A stretch of 64,000 bases of DNA from JAGLOK01 sp963677605 (GCA_963677605.2 CAXXDX010000005.1:186001-250000); one strand, 5' to 3'. Numbered from the stretch's first letter, positions 8,551-17,942 are shown. Translations and numbers: made by a program. Notes: generated from the sequence alone by a model not told the origin.

Positions 8551-9732
8551 CTAATTCTTTTCGTATATAACAACGACATTTCTGCCGCTTTCTTTTGCGG
8601 AATATAGTGCTTTATCAGCTCTTGATATGAATTCCTGCAAAGTTCCGTCTGCTGTTGGCATTCCGCTGTATACGCCAAAGCTCAGTGTTACATACGGCTC
8701 AACAGGTGAATTTTTATGCTCCATGTTAAGCCTCATCACTTCTTCTCTTAACATATGCGCAAGTGCGCTGACTTCTTTCTTTTCGTATCCTTTTATAAGT
8801 ATGGCAAATTCCTCGCCGCCATAGCGCGCAAGCATACAGTCATCCGGAAGGAGTGTTTTTAGCCTGTTTACTATTGTAACCAAGCAGTCATCGCCGGCAA
8901 GGTGTCCGTATGTGTCGTTGTAGCATTTGAAGTGGTCAATATCTATCATAATAACGGACATTATGTCTTCCGCATCTGAACACTGCTGGAAGAATTCATC
9001 CGCCATCTTGTCAAACATTCTTCTGTTAAATATGCCGGTAAGTCCATCTGTCTGAGATAGAAATTCCAGCTTTTTGTTTGCTTCATTAAGCATCTTGTTT
9101 AAAGCTTCAAATTCTACGCTTTTCCTTTTTACTTCCTTATGACTCGTATATGATTCTACTCTGTATGAGTACATAGCATATCCCGCAACCAAGGATATTG
9201 TTGCTGCCACGGACGAGTTAATATATGCCGCAAACAAAGCTTCATCAGGATATACGTTTGTTACTGCTATAAAAAATATGACCTGAAGCGAAGTAAGCAT
9301 TATTGCAAATTTTAAAGGATTCATAATTGCAATCATACCTATCGCCATTAAAGCCAAGATATATGACGCCATGCTATTATCAAGCAAGGTGATTCCCATA
9401 TTCCATCCGACTATAAAGAATATATATGCATAAGCAAGATATATTGCTTTTAGCTTAATTTTCTTTTTGTGCAGGAAATCGCTGAAAATGAGCAGGAATA
9501 TTGTATTTACCAAAATAAATACACTGTACATCCTAATATACGGATCTTCGCTTAGCTGTGTTCCGTTATTTACATTATAAATAAGATAAAAGGTCAAGAC
9601 GAAAACCTCAATAACCATAGTGGCTATGCAGACCATCTTGCCTCTTTTAAAATTCAGTTTTAAATTTTCAAGCCTGAACTCATCATCTTTTATGGGTTTC
9701 ATAGATTGAAAAAGTTTTTTCACACTGTTCAT
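8551..9732 (-). CDS. membrane-bound diguanylate cyclase (GGEEF)
   Basis: 393 residues. About six membrane helices (residues 33-190) are followed by a short coiled coil (200-225) and a GGDEF domain. The metal motif IDIDHFKCYND lies around 263-273 and the GGEEF signature at 305-309. The residues at the I-site position read PDDC, so the RxxD inhibitory site is absent. An AAGGA ribosome site precedes the ATG. It is transcribed alone and meets pcp tail to tail. Confidence 0.93.
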   Translation of the reverse strand: MNSVKKLFQSMKPIKDDEFRLENLKLNFKRGKMVCIATMVIEVFVLTFYLIYNVNNGTQLSEDPYIRMYSVFILVNTIFLLIFSDFLHKKKIKLKAIYLAYAYIFFIVGWNMGITLLDNSMASYILALMAIGMIAIMNPLKFAIMLTSLQVIFFIAVTNVYPDEALFAAYINSSVAATISLVAGYAMYSYRVESYTSHKEVKRKSVEFEALNKMLNEANKKLEFLSQTDGLTGIFNRRMFDKMADEFFQQCSDAEDIMSVIMIDIDHFKCYNDTYGHLAGDDCLVTIVNRLKTLLPDDCMLARYGGEEFAILIKGYEKKEVSALAHMLREEVMRLNMEHKNSPVEPYVTLSFGVYSGMPTADGTLQEFISRADKALYSAKESGRNVVVIYEKN

Positions 9733-10049
9733 GAATAAAATCCTTCAAACAACTTTACGTTATTCTAACATAATTGAGAGTTGTTTAACACTTTAAACTT
9801 TTCAGTGCATCATTATTAATCGAGAAATTAGTTTGCCAAGGTTGTCGATTTATTTGTATCTATATTCCTATAATATACCTTTTTTTATAAATTTACTAAT
9901 ATTAATATCAACATATGTTAAAAATATAATAACTTTGCACGATATAAAATATAGAAGTATAATATTTAGATCGCCAAACTTTCACAGCTGACTACCTTTT
10001 TAAAGCCGACATTTATTATAACCCCCCATGTAATTAATCGGAGTGTTTT
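9733..10049. other. intergenic spacer between divergent genes
   Basis: This AT-rich 317-bp space separates the divergent cyclase and flavin-fold genes. It contains an inverted repeat AAACAACT (9747-9754) and AGTTGTTT (9779-9786) around a TAGAAT box that could be the -10 of the minus-strand cyclase promoter, so it is a candidate operator. I see nothing else. Confidence 0.35.
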
Positions 10050-10508
10050 ATGCGTTACATTGAATATGATCCAATATTCAGAAAGCTGGAAGAAAAACTT
10101 AATGATGCTGAATATATAACATTTTCCACAGCTGTGCACAACAAGGTCACAGCCAGAACAGTAAGCCATGTAAACTCTGGCCTTGATGTTATGTTTCTTA
10201 CCAGAAGCGTCAGCGAAAAGACACAGCAGCTTAAACTAAACCCTTATGTAGCTTTAGCACTTCCAACTATACAAATTGAGGCAGTAGCCAGAATATGCGG
10301 CAGCCCGCAAAAAGAAAGCAACTCAATGTTTTCTCTTCTTTATAAAGAAAAATTCCCCAGGTATTATTCTTATCTTGCTACAAAGCATGATGCAGTCGTC
10401 ATAAAATGTGAGCCAAGAAAAATTACGCTCTACACATATGAAGACAATCATCCATTTCGCTATATTCTTGAAGTCGATCAGAAAATAGCCTATAAGTTGG
10501 AAGAATAA
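10050..10508 (+). CDS. pyridoxamine 5'-phosphate oxidase-like flavin-binding protein
   Basis: A 152-residue protein of the FMN-binding split-barrel superfamily. The layout is an N-terminal helix, the strand YITFSTAVHNKVTARTVSH and then VMFLTRSVSEKTQQLKLNP, which follows the PNPOx-like pattern. It is too short and lacks the C-terminal motif of true PdxH, so a pyridoxine role should not be assumed; a general flavin or haem-type reductase or stress role is more likely. The start has a GGAG site. Monocistronic. Confidence 0.75.
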   Translation: MRYIEYDPIFRKLEEKLNDAEYITFSTAVHNKVTARTVSHVNSGLDVMFLTRSVSEKTQQLKLNPYVALALPTIQIEAVARICGSPQKESNSMFSLLYKEKFPRYYSYLATKHDAVVIKCEPRKITLYTYEDNHPFRYILEVDQKIAYKLEE

Positions 10509-10532
10509 CCGATAAATTATTCTGCTATACAA

Positions 10533-10558
10533 AAAGGACAGCTTCAGCTGTCCTTTTA
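10533..10558. terminator. bidirectional terminator
   Basis: AAAAGGACAGC and GCTGTCCTTTT are perfectly complementary and lie between two convergent genes, serving both strands. Confidence 0.88.
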
Positions 10559-10575
10559 TCTTATGTATGCTGTTA

Positions 10576-11016
10576 CTACATTTTCTTCATGTAATATACT
10601 TTTATAACGCCCGTCAGAAGCATCTGAAATGATGCCGCCGCAATAAGAGTGTAGAATACATATGAATTGTAGTATCCGGCTACAATACCCGCCACAATCA
10701 TAATACAAGACATAATAAGAGTCATGGGAAGTCCTGCTTTTCTTCTGATCTCTTTTGTTCTTTCATCATTTTCTTTTATATATTCAAGCTTTAAAGCTTC
10801 TTCATTGTTTAATAGTCTCCTGTAGCGGAAAATCACATAAACGCCAACCAATATCAGCGCAGATGCTATCCCGCCCTGAAAACCGACCATAAATCCTTCT
10901 TCCATCGTAGTGCCGTCTGCAAAAAAGTGATTTGCCAGTATTATTGCTGCACATAGCAGCGTCATAAATGATATTCTTAAAATTCGCTTGTTTATTAGTT
11001 GTCTAAATTCTTTCAT
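10576..11016 (-). CDS. small membrane protein paired with XRE regulator
   Basis: 146 residues with four predicted membrane helices (about 13-30, 42-62, 100-118 and 122-141). A charged cytoplasmic loop (about 66-92) contains a KENDERTKEIRRKAG stretch typical of Firmicutes membrane proteins that are co-transcribed with small XRE regulators. The ATG overlaps the TGA of the regulator gene (ATGA), indicating translational coupling. Function unknown; probably controlled by that regulator. Confidence 0.75.
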   Translation of the reverse strand: MKEFRQLINKRILRISFMTLLCAAIILANHFFADGTTMEEGFMVGFQGGIASALILVGVYVIFRYRRLLNNEEALKLEYIKENDERTKEIRRKAGLPMTLIMSCIMIVAGIVAGYYNSYVFYTLIAAASFQMLLTGVIKVYYMKKM

Positions 11017-11225
11017 AATGTCTCCTCATCGATTTCCGAAAAGTCAAATACCTCTTCAATGCTCATGCCGAAATACTTTGCTATCTTATATGCAAGCGCA
11101 AGTGATGCTGTATACTTATCCACTTCGATTGACGTAATTGTTTGTCTCGTGGTTCCGACTGCATAGGCTAGCTTTTCCTGAGAAATCTTTCGCTCTTTCC
11201 TTAGCTCTTTTATTTTGTTTTTCAT
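11013..11225 (-). CDS. XRE-family transcriptional regulator
   Basis: 70 residues consisting of one helix-turn-helix of Cro/C1 type (SQEKLAYAVGTTRQTITSIE) plus a short C-terminal tail (SIEEVFDFSE). This is the size of the minimal YozG-like regulators. I chose the ATG at 11225 because a longer frame to 11300 would begin inside the promoter. Two 18-bp operator-like repeats flank the promoter (11253-11270 and 11295-11312), so it probably represses its own operon. Confidence 0.88.
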   Translation of the reverse strand: MKNKIKELRKERKISQEKLAYAVGTTRQTITSIEVDKYTASLALAYKIAKYFGMSIEEVFDFSEIDEETL

Positions 11226-11252
11226 AATCAAATATCTTTCGTTTTCTATCTT

Positions 11253-11312
11253 TGCAAAGCTTACTTTGCATAATATGGCAATATTATTTGTTTTTGTCAA
11301 GCTAGCTTTGCA
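11253..11312 (-). promoter_or_regulatory. XRE operon promoter with twin operators
   Basis: Two related 18-mers, TGCAAAGCTTACTTTGCA at 11253-11270 and TGTCAAGCTAGCTTTGCA at 11295-11312, match at 14 of 18 positions and lie 42 bp apart, about four helical turns. The upstream one contains the minus-strand -35 TTGACA. A CATATT -10 follows after 17 bp, just before the downstream copy. This geometry fits repression by a dimeric HTH protein. Confidence 0.65.
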
Positions 11313-11533
11313 TTTTTCTTAATATTTCTTTCACGTGTCCCTTTTATGGAACACATCAGTTGCTATTATATAGCTATAACACACACCCACTTTTACAGGG
11401 GCACCACATAACTCACCACGCCCCTACCCCCATTTATACTCCCGATAATTCGGGAGTATTCTTCATATTTAGTTTATAAATTTGAATGATTTAAAAACTT
11501 CTGTTACAATCTCTTATGATTTAAGGGGGAAAT

Positions 11534-12355
11534 ATGTACGCAGACCTTCACATGCACACAACACACTCAGACGGCACCGACACACCGGAGCAGATATTGC
11601 ATCTTGCAAAAAAAGCAGGTTTTAAAGCTATAGCAATAACAGACCATGACAGCATTGATGGCTCTAAGCGTGCAATGGAGATATCCGACAGTTTCGGGAT
11701 AAAAGTTATTCCGGCTATTGAGCTTACCACCATGTTAGACGGCGAGTTTGCGCACATCCTTGGATATAATGTTGATTTTAAAAGCACCATACTTCTTGAT
11801 TACATTAAAAACTCCACAGCCAATATGACTGAAACCACGCGCCTTAACTTCGAAAAGGCTAAAGAAGACGGTCACTATGATTATTCGTGGGACAGAATAA
11901 AGGAGCTTTCAGCAAACCGAAGCTATATCGGCGGAACTAGCGTACTTAAATCCATGAAGCATGATAAAATCAGCCCTGATATTACATACAGAGTGCTTTT
12001 CGCTGACTATTTTTCAGCGCGCGGGAAGTATCATATAACATATAAAATAAACATACCATATGACGCCATCGATACAATACTCGCAGTTGGCGGAACCCCT
12101 ATAATTGCGCATCCGAAGTTGGTTGGCGACGATTCGGTAGTTGAGTCTCTAGTAAAATACGGCGCAAAAGGCCTTGAAGCATATCATCCCACCAACAACA
12201 AAGATGATGAAAGAAGATATATCAAAATGGCAAAAGCTCTAGCGGTAAATATCTCCGGAGGCACTGACTGGCACGGAGACAACAGCGCACCGTATATTAC
12301 GCACTTTGGAATGCGCGGCCTTACAAAGGAAAACTATCTTAAGCTTTTCCCGTAA
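11534..12355 (+). CDS. PHP-domain metal-dependent phosphoesterase
   Basis: 273 residues with the full set of PHP metal ligands: H6 and H8 (DLHMH), D37-H38-D39 (TDHD), E63, H193 (IAHP) and D245 with H247 (GTDWHG). Relatives of the TrpH/RNase AM class hydrolyse phosphoesters of nucleotides or short RNAs; the substrate here is unknown. A strong AGGGGGA ribosome site precedes the ATG. It lies upstream of a chemoreceptor gene, and a paralogue (14546-15391) lies on its other side. Confidence 0.88.
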   Translation: MYADLHMHTTHSDGTDTPEQILHLAKKAGFKAIAITDHDSIDGSKRAMEISDSFGIKVIPAIELTTMLDGEFAHILGYNVDFKSTILLDYIKNSTANMTETTRLNFEKAKEDGHYDYSWDRIKELSANRSYIGGTSVLKSMKHDKISPDITYRVLFADYFSARGKYHITYKINIPYDAIDTILAVGGTPIIAHPKLVGDDSVVESLVKYGAKGLEAYHPTNNKDDERRYIKMAKALAVNISGGTDWHGDNSAPYITHFGMRGLTKENYLKLFP

Positions 12356-12564
12356 GCTGTATATATATTTAGTTTTTTATGCATTTTCCAATATTTAATG
12401 GATTTTTGTGTAATATGTTTAGTTTTTTAGTCAAATTAATTAGATGATTATCAGAAAGTGTAAATTTTATGTTTATTCTTGCGATAATTGTTTAGATAGA
12501 TAATTAGTATATATAATAGTTAAATTGATGCACAATAAAATAATATGAAACACGGAGCAGTACA

Positions 12565-14331
12565 TTGAGCATCAAAAAAATCTTATCCAACAAACTTTTC
12601 ACAATCATACTTCTTTATATCGTGGCATTTGTTATTGTTGCAACCCTTTATGTTACAGAGCGCAACACTATTCACGAAGATAATCTTAATCAGGCTTTGT
12701 CTCAGATAGAGTCCACAAAGTCCGGCATCATATCCCAGATGGATTTGCTTGATACTCTTTATATAAATCAAGTTAAGGCCAGCATGAACACATTCGTAAG
12801 AAACGGCCTTGAAAAAGGAACGCCTTCTTTAGGATTTGCTGTTTCATTTGCAGACAAAAAAGTGCCTAACCTGATGCTGGGTGAATCAAGTGTAGTTAAA
12901 AATTATGAACTTGTGGATATGCACACAGACGATGTGGGCGGAACCGCAACACTTTTTGTAAACAGCGGCAATGAGTTTGTACGTGTCAGCACAAACGTTA
13001 TAAAAGACGACGGTTCAAGGGCAGACGGCACGGTTTTAACCAAAGGAGGCAAGGTTGAAAAACTTATTCTCTCCGGCTCTCCCTACTATGGTCTTGTAAA
13101 CATACTTGGCAAACCTTATCTTACGGGATATGAGCCGATGTACGATGCGCAAAACAAAATAGTCGGAATATGGTATGTAGGCTATCCTTTGGAGCAGATA
13201 GATTCACTTTCTGAAAGCATCAAAGGCAAAAAGGTTTTTGACAACGATTTTTACGTCATAACAAATGAGCTGGGAACAATAATCGCAAAGTCAAACGACA
13301 TGAGCGACGAACAGCTTCTTAGCATAATAGCATCTTCCGAGTCATCGGATGAATGGACGGTTTCCACCGCTACTTTTGAAAAATGGGGATATAACCTTAT
13401 AGCGGGAGTTAAAAACTCGGACATCAAACAGGCCGCAAGCAAAAAGAGCTATGAGTTCCTGTTTAACATAGGCATAATCTTCGTTCTGTTTTCGGCATTT
13501 ATAATATACTTCGTTATAGCAACCGACAGAACAAACAAGAAGATAGCTGTTGCAGCCAAGAAACTATCAGCTTCTGCGGATTTTGTTACAAACACTTCCG
13601 TAAGCCTGAATGATTCAAGCGTTCTTCTTTCAGAAGGATCAACGCAACAAGCGGCAGCTATTGAGGAAACTTCCGCTACCATGGAAGAAAACTCATCCAT
13701 GATAAAGCAGAATGCAGAAAACACCAAGCATGCCAATAATCTTTCAAGAGAAGCTATATCTTTTGCAGAGGAAGGCTCAGGCAAAATGCAGGACATGCTT
13801 ACATCAATGGATAAAATCAAAAAATCTTCCAGCGATATAGCAAAGATTATAAAAGTTATTGACGACATCGCCTTCCAGACCAACATGCTCGCACTCAATG
13901 CAGCAGTTGAAGCTGCAAGAGCCGGCGATGCAGGACAGGGCTTTTCTGTAGTTGCAGAAGAAGTCCGAAACCTCGCCCAAAAGAGCGCGAAAGCCGCAAA
14001 AGACACAGCGTCGATAATCGAAGAAAACATCACACTTTCAGAGCAGGGCGCAAAAATGAGCGACGATGTTAACCATATGCTGACTGAGATTATGGATAAA
14101 ACAGATGGAGTCAACAAGCTGATTGAAGAGATTACCGCTGCAAGCGAAGAGCAGGCTCGCGGATCTTCACAGATAACAGAGGCTATAAGCCAGATGGATG
14201 TTGCAATCCAAAATACAGCTTCTACAGCTCAGGGAAGCGCCACAAACGCAAAAGAACTGATGCAGCAGGCTCACGCTCTGCAGGAAGTTATTTCAGAGCT
14301 TAACAAGCTTGTAAACAGCAGCAGCAAATAA
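12565..14331 (+). CDS. methyl-accepting chemotaxis protein
   Basis: 588-residue transmembrane chemoreceptor. Membrane helices lie at about 10-31 and 298-321, enclosing an extracellular Cache-like sensor of about 265 residues. The cytoplasmic signalling domain carries the conserved hairpin tip (IAFQTNMLALNAAVEAARAG) around residues 433-452. No clear HAMP domain follows the second helix. The start is TTG with GGAG eight bases upstream; the ATG 20 bases earlier runs into a stop. It signals to CheA/CheW, which are not in the window. Confidence 0.95.
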   Translation: MSIKKILSNKLFTIILLYIVAFVIVATLYVTERNTIHEDNLNQALSQIESTKSGIISQMDLLDTLYINQVKASMNTFVRNGLEKGTPSLGFAVSFADKKVPNLMLGESSVVKNYELVDMHTDDVGGTATLFVNSGNEFVRVSTNVIKDDGSRADGTVLTKGGKVEKLILSGSPYYGLVNILGKPYLTGYEPMYDAQNKIVGIWYVGYPLEQIDSLSESIKGKKVFDNDFYVITNELGTIIAKSNDMSDEQLLSIIASSESSDEWTVSTATFEKWGYNLIAGVKNSDIKQAASKKSYEFLFNIGIIFVLFSAFIIYFVIATDRTNKKIAVAAKKLSASADFVTNTSVSLNDSSVLLSEGSTQQAAAIEETSATMEENSSMIKQNAENTKHANNLSREAISFAEEGSGKMQDMLTSMDKIKKSSSDIAKIIKVIDDIAFQTNMLALNAAVEAARAGDAGQGFSVVAEEVRNLAQKSAKAAKDTASIIEENITLSEQGAKMSDDVNHMLTEIMDKTDGVNKLIEEITAASEEQARGSSQITEAISQMDVAIQNTASTAQGSATNAKELMQQAHALQEVISELNKLVNSSSK

Positions 14332-14348
14332 CATTAAAGAGTCATAAA

Positions 14349-14378
14349 GAAACATCCTCCAGGAGGGTGTTTCTTTTG
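14349..14378 (+). terminator. terminator of chemoreceptor gene
   Basis: GAAACATCCTCC and GGAGGGTGTTTC form a long hairpin with a T-rich tail. Confidence 0.88.
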
Positions 14379-14545
14379 TTTTACACTGACTTTACATAAA
14401 TCCACTTGTTTTTAGACAGTTTTTATATATTTTATCGTATTATATTGTCTTAATATCTCATTTTTGTTTTCTCGGGTTATATTTTTGTAAATACTATTGT
14501 GAAAGTATTATCATAGTGCTACCATAAAATAAAAAGGTATTCATT

Positions 14546-15391
14546 ATGTATGCAGACTTACACATCCATACCACTCACACCAAAGGCTCTGACGACCCTA
14601 TAAAAGTTCTGCGGCTTGCTGCTGAAAAAAACATTAATACAATTGCTATAACAGACCATGACACGGTTGAAGGCGTACGCGAAGCGCGCAAACACTCACA
14701 TGGATATAATATTAAGCTCATAAACGGTGTGGAGCTAACCACCACATATCAGGGAAAAGACATTCACATACTAGGATATCACCTAGACATTAACTCCCCT
14801 TGTCTTAAAGAATACTTCTGCGAATCAAAACAGGCAAAAACAATTAATACACAGCTTAATTTTGCCAAAGCTCTGAAAAACGGCGATATTAAATACAGCT
14901 GGGACAGAGTAATGGAACTTAATCCTAAAAACAATGAGATTTCAGGCATAAACGTCATTTACGCCATGAATCATGATAAATATCAAGCACCAAAATACAA
15001 AAGCAATTGGGAATTTTACCGTGACTATTTCTGCATAAACGGCAAAAACTATGTAATAACCGAGCGCAAAACACCGCATGATGCTATTCATGTAATTAAA
15101 AAATGCGGCGGCGTACCTGTACTCGCCCATCCTGCTGCAATCGCTGACGACAGGATTGTTCAGAGATTTTTAAAGTACGGTGTTCTTGGTTTGGAAGTGT
15201 ACCACAGCAGCCATCTTCCCGAAGACAGCGACAGATATCTTAAAATGGCACAGGAATATAATATGTTTATTACCGGCGGTTCGGGATGGTATGGTCAGGA
15301 TAGTCCGAAAAACAAATCAGAATTCGGCGTACATGGCCTAAAACACGGTGCATATGGCATCTTAAGGGTTGAAAACAAAAAGATTGTTTAG
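14546..15391 (+). CDS. PHP-domain protein lacking two metal ligands
   Basis: 281 residues, collinear with the PHP protein at 11534-12355. The early ligands are kept (H6, H8, D37-H38-D39, E63, H195). The last motif reads GSGWYG instead of G-T/S-D-x-H-G, so the Asp and His ligands are replaced by Gly247 and Tyr249. It may be catalytically impaired or use a different metal site. An AAGG site lies before the ATG, and a terminator separates it from the chemoreceptor gene, so it is a separate unit. Confidence 0.85.
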   Translation: MYADLHIHTTHTKGSDDPIKVLRLAAEKNINTIAITDHDTVEGVREARKHSHGYNIKLINGVELTTTYQGKDIHILGYHLDINSPCLKEYFCESKQAKTINTQLNFAKALKNGDIKYSWDRVMELNPKNNEISGINVIYAMNHDKYQAPKYKSNWEFYRDYFCINGKNYVITERKTPHDAIHVIKKCGGVPVLAHPAAIADDRIVQRFLKYGVLGLEVYHSSHLPEDSDRYLKMAQEYNMFITGGSGWYGQDSPKNKSEFGVHGLKHGAYGILRVENKKIV

Positions 15392-15404
15392 CCAGAAATG
15401 ATCG

Positions 15405-16673
15405 TTATTGTTTATTTGCCCCGTCTTCCATAAAATCAACTACTTTTCCGCTTGCATATGAACGGCCTTCGTCAGTCAGCATGTCACGAAGGTTTAAGAT
15501 AAGCTCGCGCAAAAAATCCCAAACGGCAGAAGCCGCTTTTTTTATTGCAATTTTCACAGTATCCAAATTCAGCTTCATTCCCTTTAGGCTTTTAAAGCTT
15601 TCTTTTATATTTCCCGAAGAACTCCCTCCGGACTGAACGGAAAAGCTGAAAGTTCCCATGCCGGCTCCTGCTGATGCTCCTACAGACGGCAGCCCGGCAA
15701 GCGCAACTGCTACTGAAACCAGAATCGAGCTTACTGCAACCTGCATCCCTCCCGATGTCACTGGCAAATCTGTTTCATTTTTATATGACTTGCTTCTTGA
15801 CGATGAATCCGAGTGCGAACCGGAGTCATGATGATGGTCTTCGCTATAAAGTGATTTCTCTTCAGTAGGGGTTTGTTCCTCTCCCCTTCCAAACAATCCG
15901 CCCGAAGACTGAGTTGGAGAAGGTGTTGTTTTGGGAGTTTCAGTCGCAGGCTGCTCAGTGTTTTCTTCATAGTTTAATAGTTCATCGGCCTCAAGAAACA
16001 CACATGAATAAGCCATGCTGTTTTCAATCTGAATACCCTCGCCGCTTGTCTCAGTGTGCACAAGCATAATAAGAGGCTGAGAATAATCTTCCAGCAATAT
16101 AAGCATACCCTCTACAAGCCCGCTTGCAGTCTTTTCCCCGCTTAATGCGGATACCGCTTCGGTATATGTACCCGAAATGAATGAAAGTCCGTTCGAAAAA
16201 TCCTCACTTGAATATATGAGTTCATACACTCTTATGACAGAAACATCTTCCTTCAAAGCCTGCCTTATAATATATTCACATGAAGACAGCGTTTCCTGCA
16301 TATTCTCAAAAAAGAACTGACTTTCCTGAATCACAACTCCTTGTAGTTCATATAAAGGTGCAGCAAAGCTTTCAGGAGCTTTATCTTCTATAAACTCTTC
16401 CACAATATACGGCTCAGGCGTCTCAAACGTAAGCTCCTCAAACGCTAAAGCCAAAAGTTCCTCGGGAATTTCTGTCGGAAGTTCCGATGGAAGCTCGCTT
16501 GGCAGTTCAGTCGGCAGTTCCGTTGGTATCTGAGTAGGAATCGATGTCGGAACAGAAGTCGGCGGCGCTGTCGGAAGCGAAGTAACAGACGGAGGTTCCA
16601 TAGCCTGCGCTGCGCCTGCATATAAAGAAAATACAGCCAGAACAAATACAATTGTAATAAATAGCTTCTTCAT
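15405..16673 (-). CDS. secreted membrane-anchored protein with Pro/Thr/Glu repeats
   Basis: 422 residues. A signal peptide (1-24) is followed by a low-complexity tract of PT, PS and PE repeats (about 30-72), an extracellular mixed domain (about 75-230), a Thr/Ser/Pro linker with a His/Ser-rich patch (about 235-300), a membrane helix (about 305-330) and a basic amphipathic C-terminal tail. Such repeats are typical of cell-wall-spanning spacers. Last gene of a three-gene membrane operon, with its ATG overlapping the upstream stop. No family recognised. Confidence 0.7.
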   Translation of the reverse strand: MKKLFITIVFVLAVFSLYAGAAQAMEPPSVTSLPTAPPTSVPTSIPTQIPTELPTELPSELPSELPTEIPEELLALAFEELTFETPEPYIVEEFIEDKAPESFAAPLYELQGVVIQESQFFFENMQETLSSCEYIIRQALKEDVSVIRVYELIYSSEDFSNGLSFISGTYTEAVSALSGEKTASGLVEGMLILLEDYSQPLIMLVHTETSGEGIQIENSMAYSCVFLEADELLNYEENTEQPATETPKTTPSPTQSSGGLFGRGEEQTPTEEKSLYSEDHHHDSGSHSDSSSRSKSYKNETDLPVTSGGMQVAVSSILVSVAVALAGLPSVGASAGAGMGTFSFSVQSGGSSSGNIKESFKSLKGMKLNLDTVKIAIKKAASAVWDFLRELILNLRDMLTDEGRSYASGKVVDFMEDGANKQ

Positions 16674-17161
16674 CCCATTAACGCCCCCGCAATAAATGCA
16701 AATCCGGTTGAAAATGCCACGCCGAAAAAGAATGGAAGTGATTTTTTAATGCTCCAACTCTTAGTTCCTCGCCCCAAGTTATTGCCAAACAGCATGCCCG
16801 AAAGCGAAAGCGCCGTGCAATAGAACACTTCTGCCACATACCACTTGAATATAAAGAAAGCTGCAGCGCACAATACTCCCATCGGGATTATAATCAGCCA
16901 GATATCAAGAGGATGCTTGAAATCCTCTTTTTGTGCCTTTCCGTCTTTTACGAATGACTTGACTGCAAAAATATAGTACTGAACCTGAAACATAAATATA
17001 AAGGCTGAATATAAAAGAGTAATAAAAAACGATGTGCCAAAACTGCCGTATCCATATAGAACTGTCTGCAGAGCAAACACAAGCGAAAGCAATATAAATA
17101 CTGCGGAAATAACTATAAGTTTTATAGTATTCTTGCCCACTTTTTCTCCTTTATAGTTCAA
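16670..17161 (-). CDS. integral membrane protein
   Basis: 163 residues with about five hydrophobic helices and little else. It overlaps the downstream secreted-protein gene by 4 bp (ATGA) and the upstream gene by 11 bp, so the three are translated as one operon. A YIP1-like fold is possible by topology, but I see no diagnostic motif. Confidence 0.7.
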   Translation of the reverse strand: MNYKGEKVGKNTIKLIVISAVFILLSLVFALQTVLYGYGSFGTSFFITLLYSAFIFMFQVQYYIFAVKSFVKDGKAQKEDFKHPLDIWLIIIPMGVLCAAAFFIFKWYVAEVFYCTALSLSGMLFGNNLGRGTKSWSIKKSLPFFFGVAFSTGFAFIAGALMG

Positions 17162-17738
17162 TGAGCATTATAGCTCCCCACATACAAAGCATGAAAAACC
17201 CTATTACCGTTGTAACAAGCGGTGCGAAATACGCATTCTTTCCTCCCAGAGTTCTTATTCCCGAATATATTGGAAGCAGTGTGCATAAAAGGCCCGCCAC
17301 ACCAAAAGCAGCGGATGAGCCAGTGCCGAAAATCCTGTAGACAAATCCCAGAACGAGAGAAAAAATCATATAGGTGTGGCTCATTGCAATGCACACTGCA
17401 ACATTAGAATACTCAATTTCTATTTTTGAAGCCTTCATTATCTGCAACACAAAATAGCTTACCAGGCCGACTGTCACATATCCTGCAGCAAAGCCAAGCA
17501 GTGATATGCCTATAATGCTTCCTGCTGAAACGTAATATTCCATAGCTCGGTCAAGCCCTGTCTGCATGAAAAACAGCATCCATCCAAATGACGGAAAGAT
17601 GAGATACAGGTACCATTTATAATTTGTTTGTGAGTTTATGGCGCTTGCCGGATTTAACGCAAACAAAATGAATCTTTTGCTCTTTTTGATAAAAGATTTT
17701 AATGTGGGTATTACTGAATTTTTGGTAAAATCATTCAT
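17151..17738 (-). CDS. integral membrane protein, YIP1-like topology
   Basis: 195 residues. A basic N-terminal segment contains LNPASAI and is followed by about five helices (about 44-190). The N-terminal pattern resembles YIP1-family proteins, in which a FxNP-type stretch precedes five helices; that is an inference. First gene of the operon that ends with the repeat-rich secreted protein, so the three products may form one envelope complex. The ribosome site is weak. Confidence 0.68.
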   Translation of the reverse strand: MNDFTKNSVIPTLKSFIKKSKRFILFALNPASAINSQTNYKWYLYLIFPSFGWMLFFMQTGLDRAMEYYVSAGSIIGISLLGFAAGYVTVGLVSYFVLQIMKASKIEIEYSNVAVCIAMSHTYMIFSLVLGFVYRIFGTGSSAAFGVAGLLCTLLPIYSGIRTLGGKNAYFAPLVTTVIGFFMLCMWGAIMLIEL

Positions 17739-17887
17739 ATCAACACAAAATAATATGTATGTGTATGTGCATCATATTTAATTATAGAATTGTATTATTT
17801 TATTGTCAAACCATCACTATTTTGCGAAAACAATTAGTGCACATTAAACAACTGAAATATTTAATACTTTTATATAAAATTTTTGAA

Positions 17888-17915
17888 TTGACATTAGTGT
17901 TTATAGAGTTATAAT
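17888..17915 (+). promoter_or_regulatory. consensus promoter of the MFS gene
   Basis: TTGACA at 17888-17893 and TATAAT at 17910-17915 with a 16-bp spacer. Transcription should start near 17922, which excludes the ATG at 17914 as a start and fits the ATG at 17943. Confidence 0.75.
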
Positions 17916-17942
17916 GAACCCGAAAAATAAATTTTTTAAGGG

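Noticed and set aside
11400..11470. Hairpin ACTCCCGAAT/ATTCGGGAGT before the first PHP gene
   Set aside because: It could be a terminator, but no plus-strand gene precedes it and the T run is short; I could not assign it to a transcript.
13449..14117. A 222-codon minus-strand frame opposite the chemoreceptor gene
   Set aside because: It mirrors the highly biased coiled-coil coding region of the receptor, a common source of long antisense frames, and has no ribosome site.
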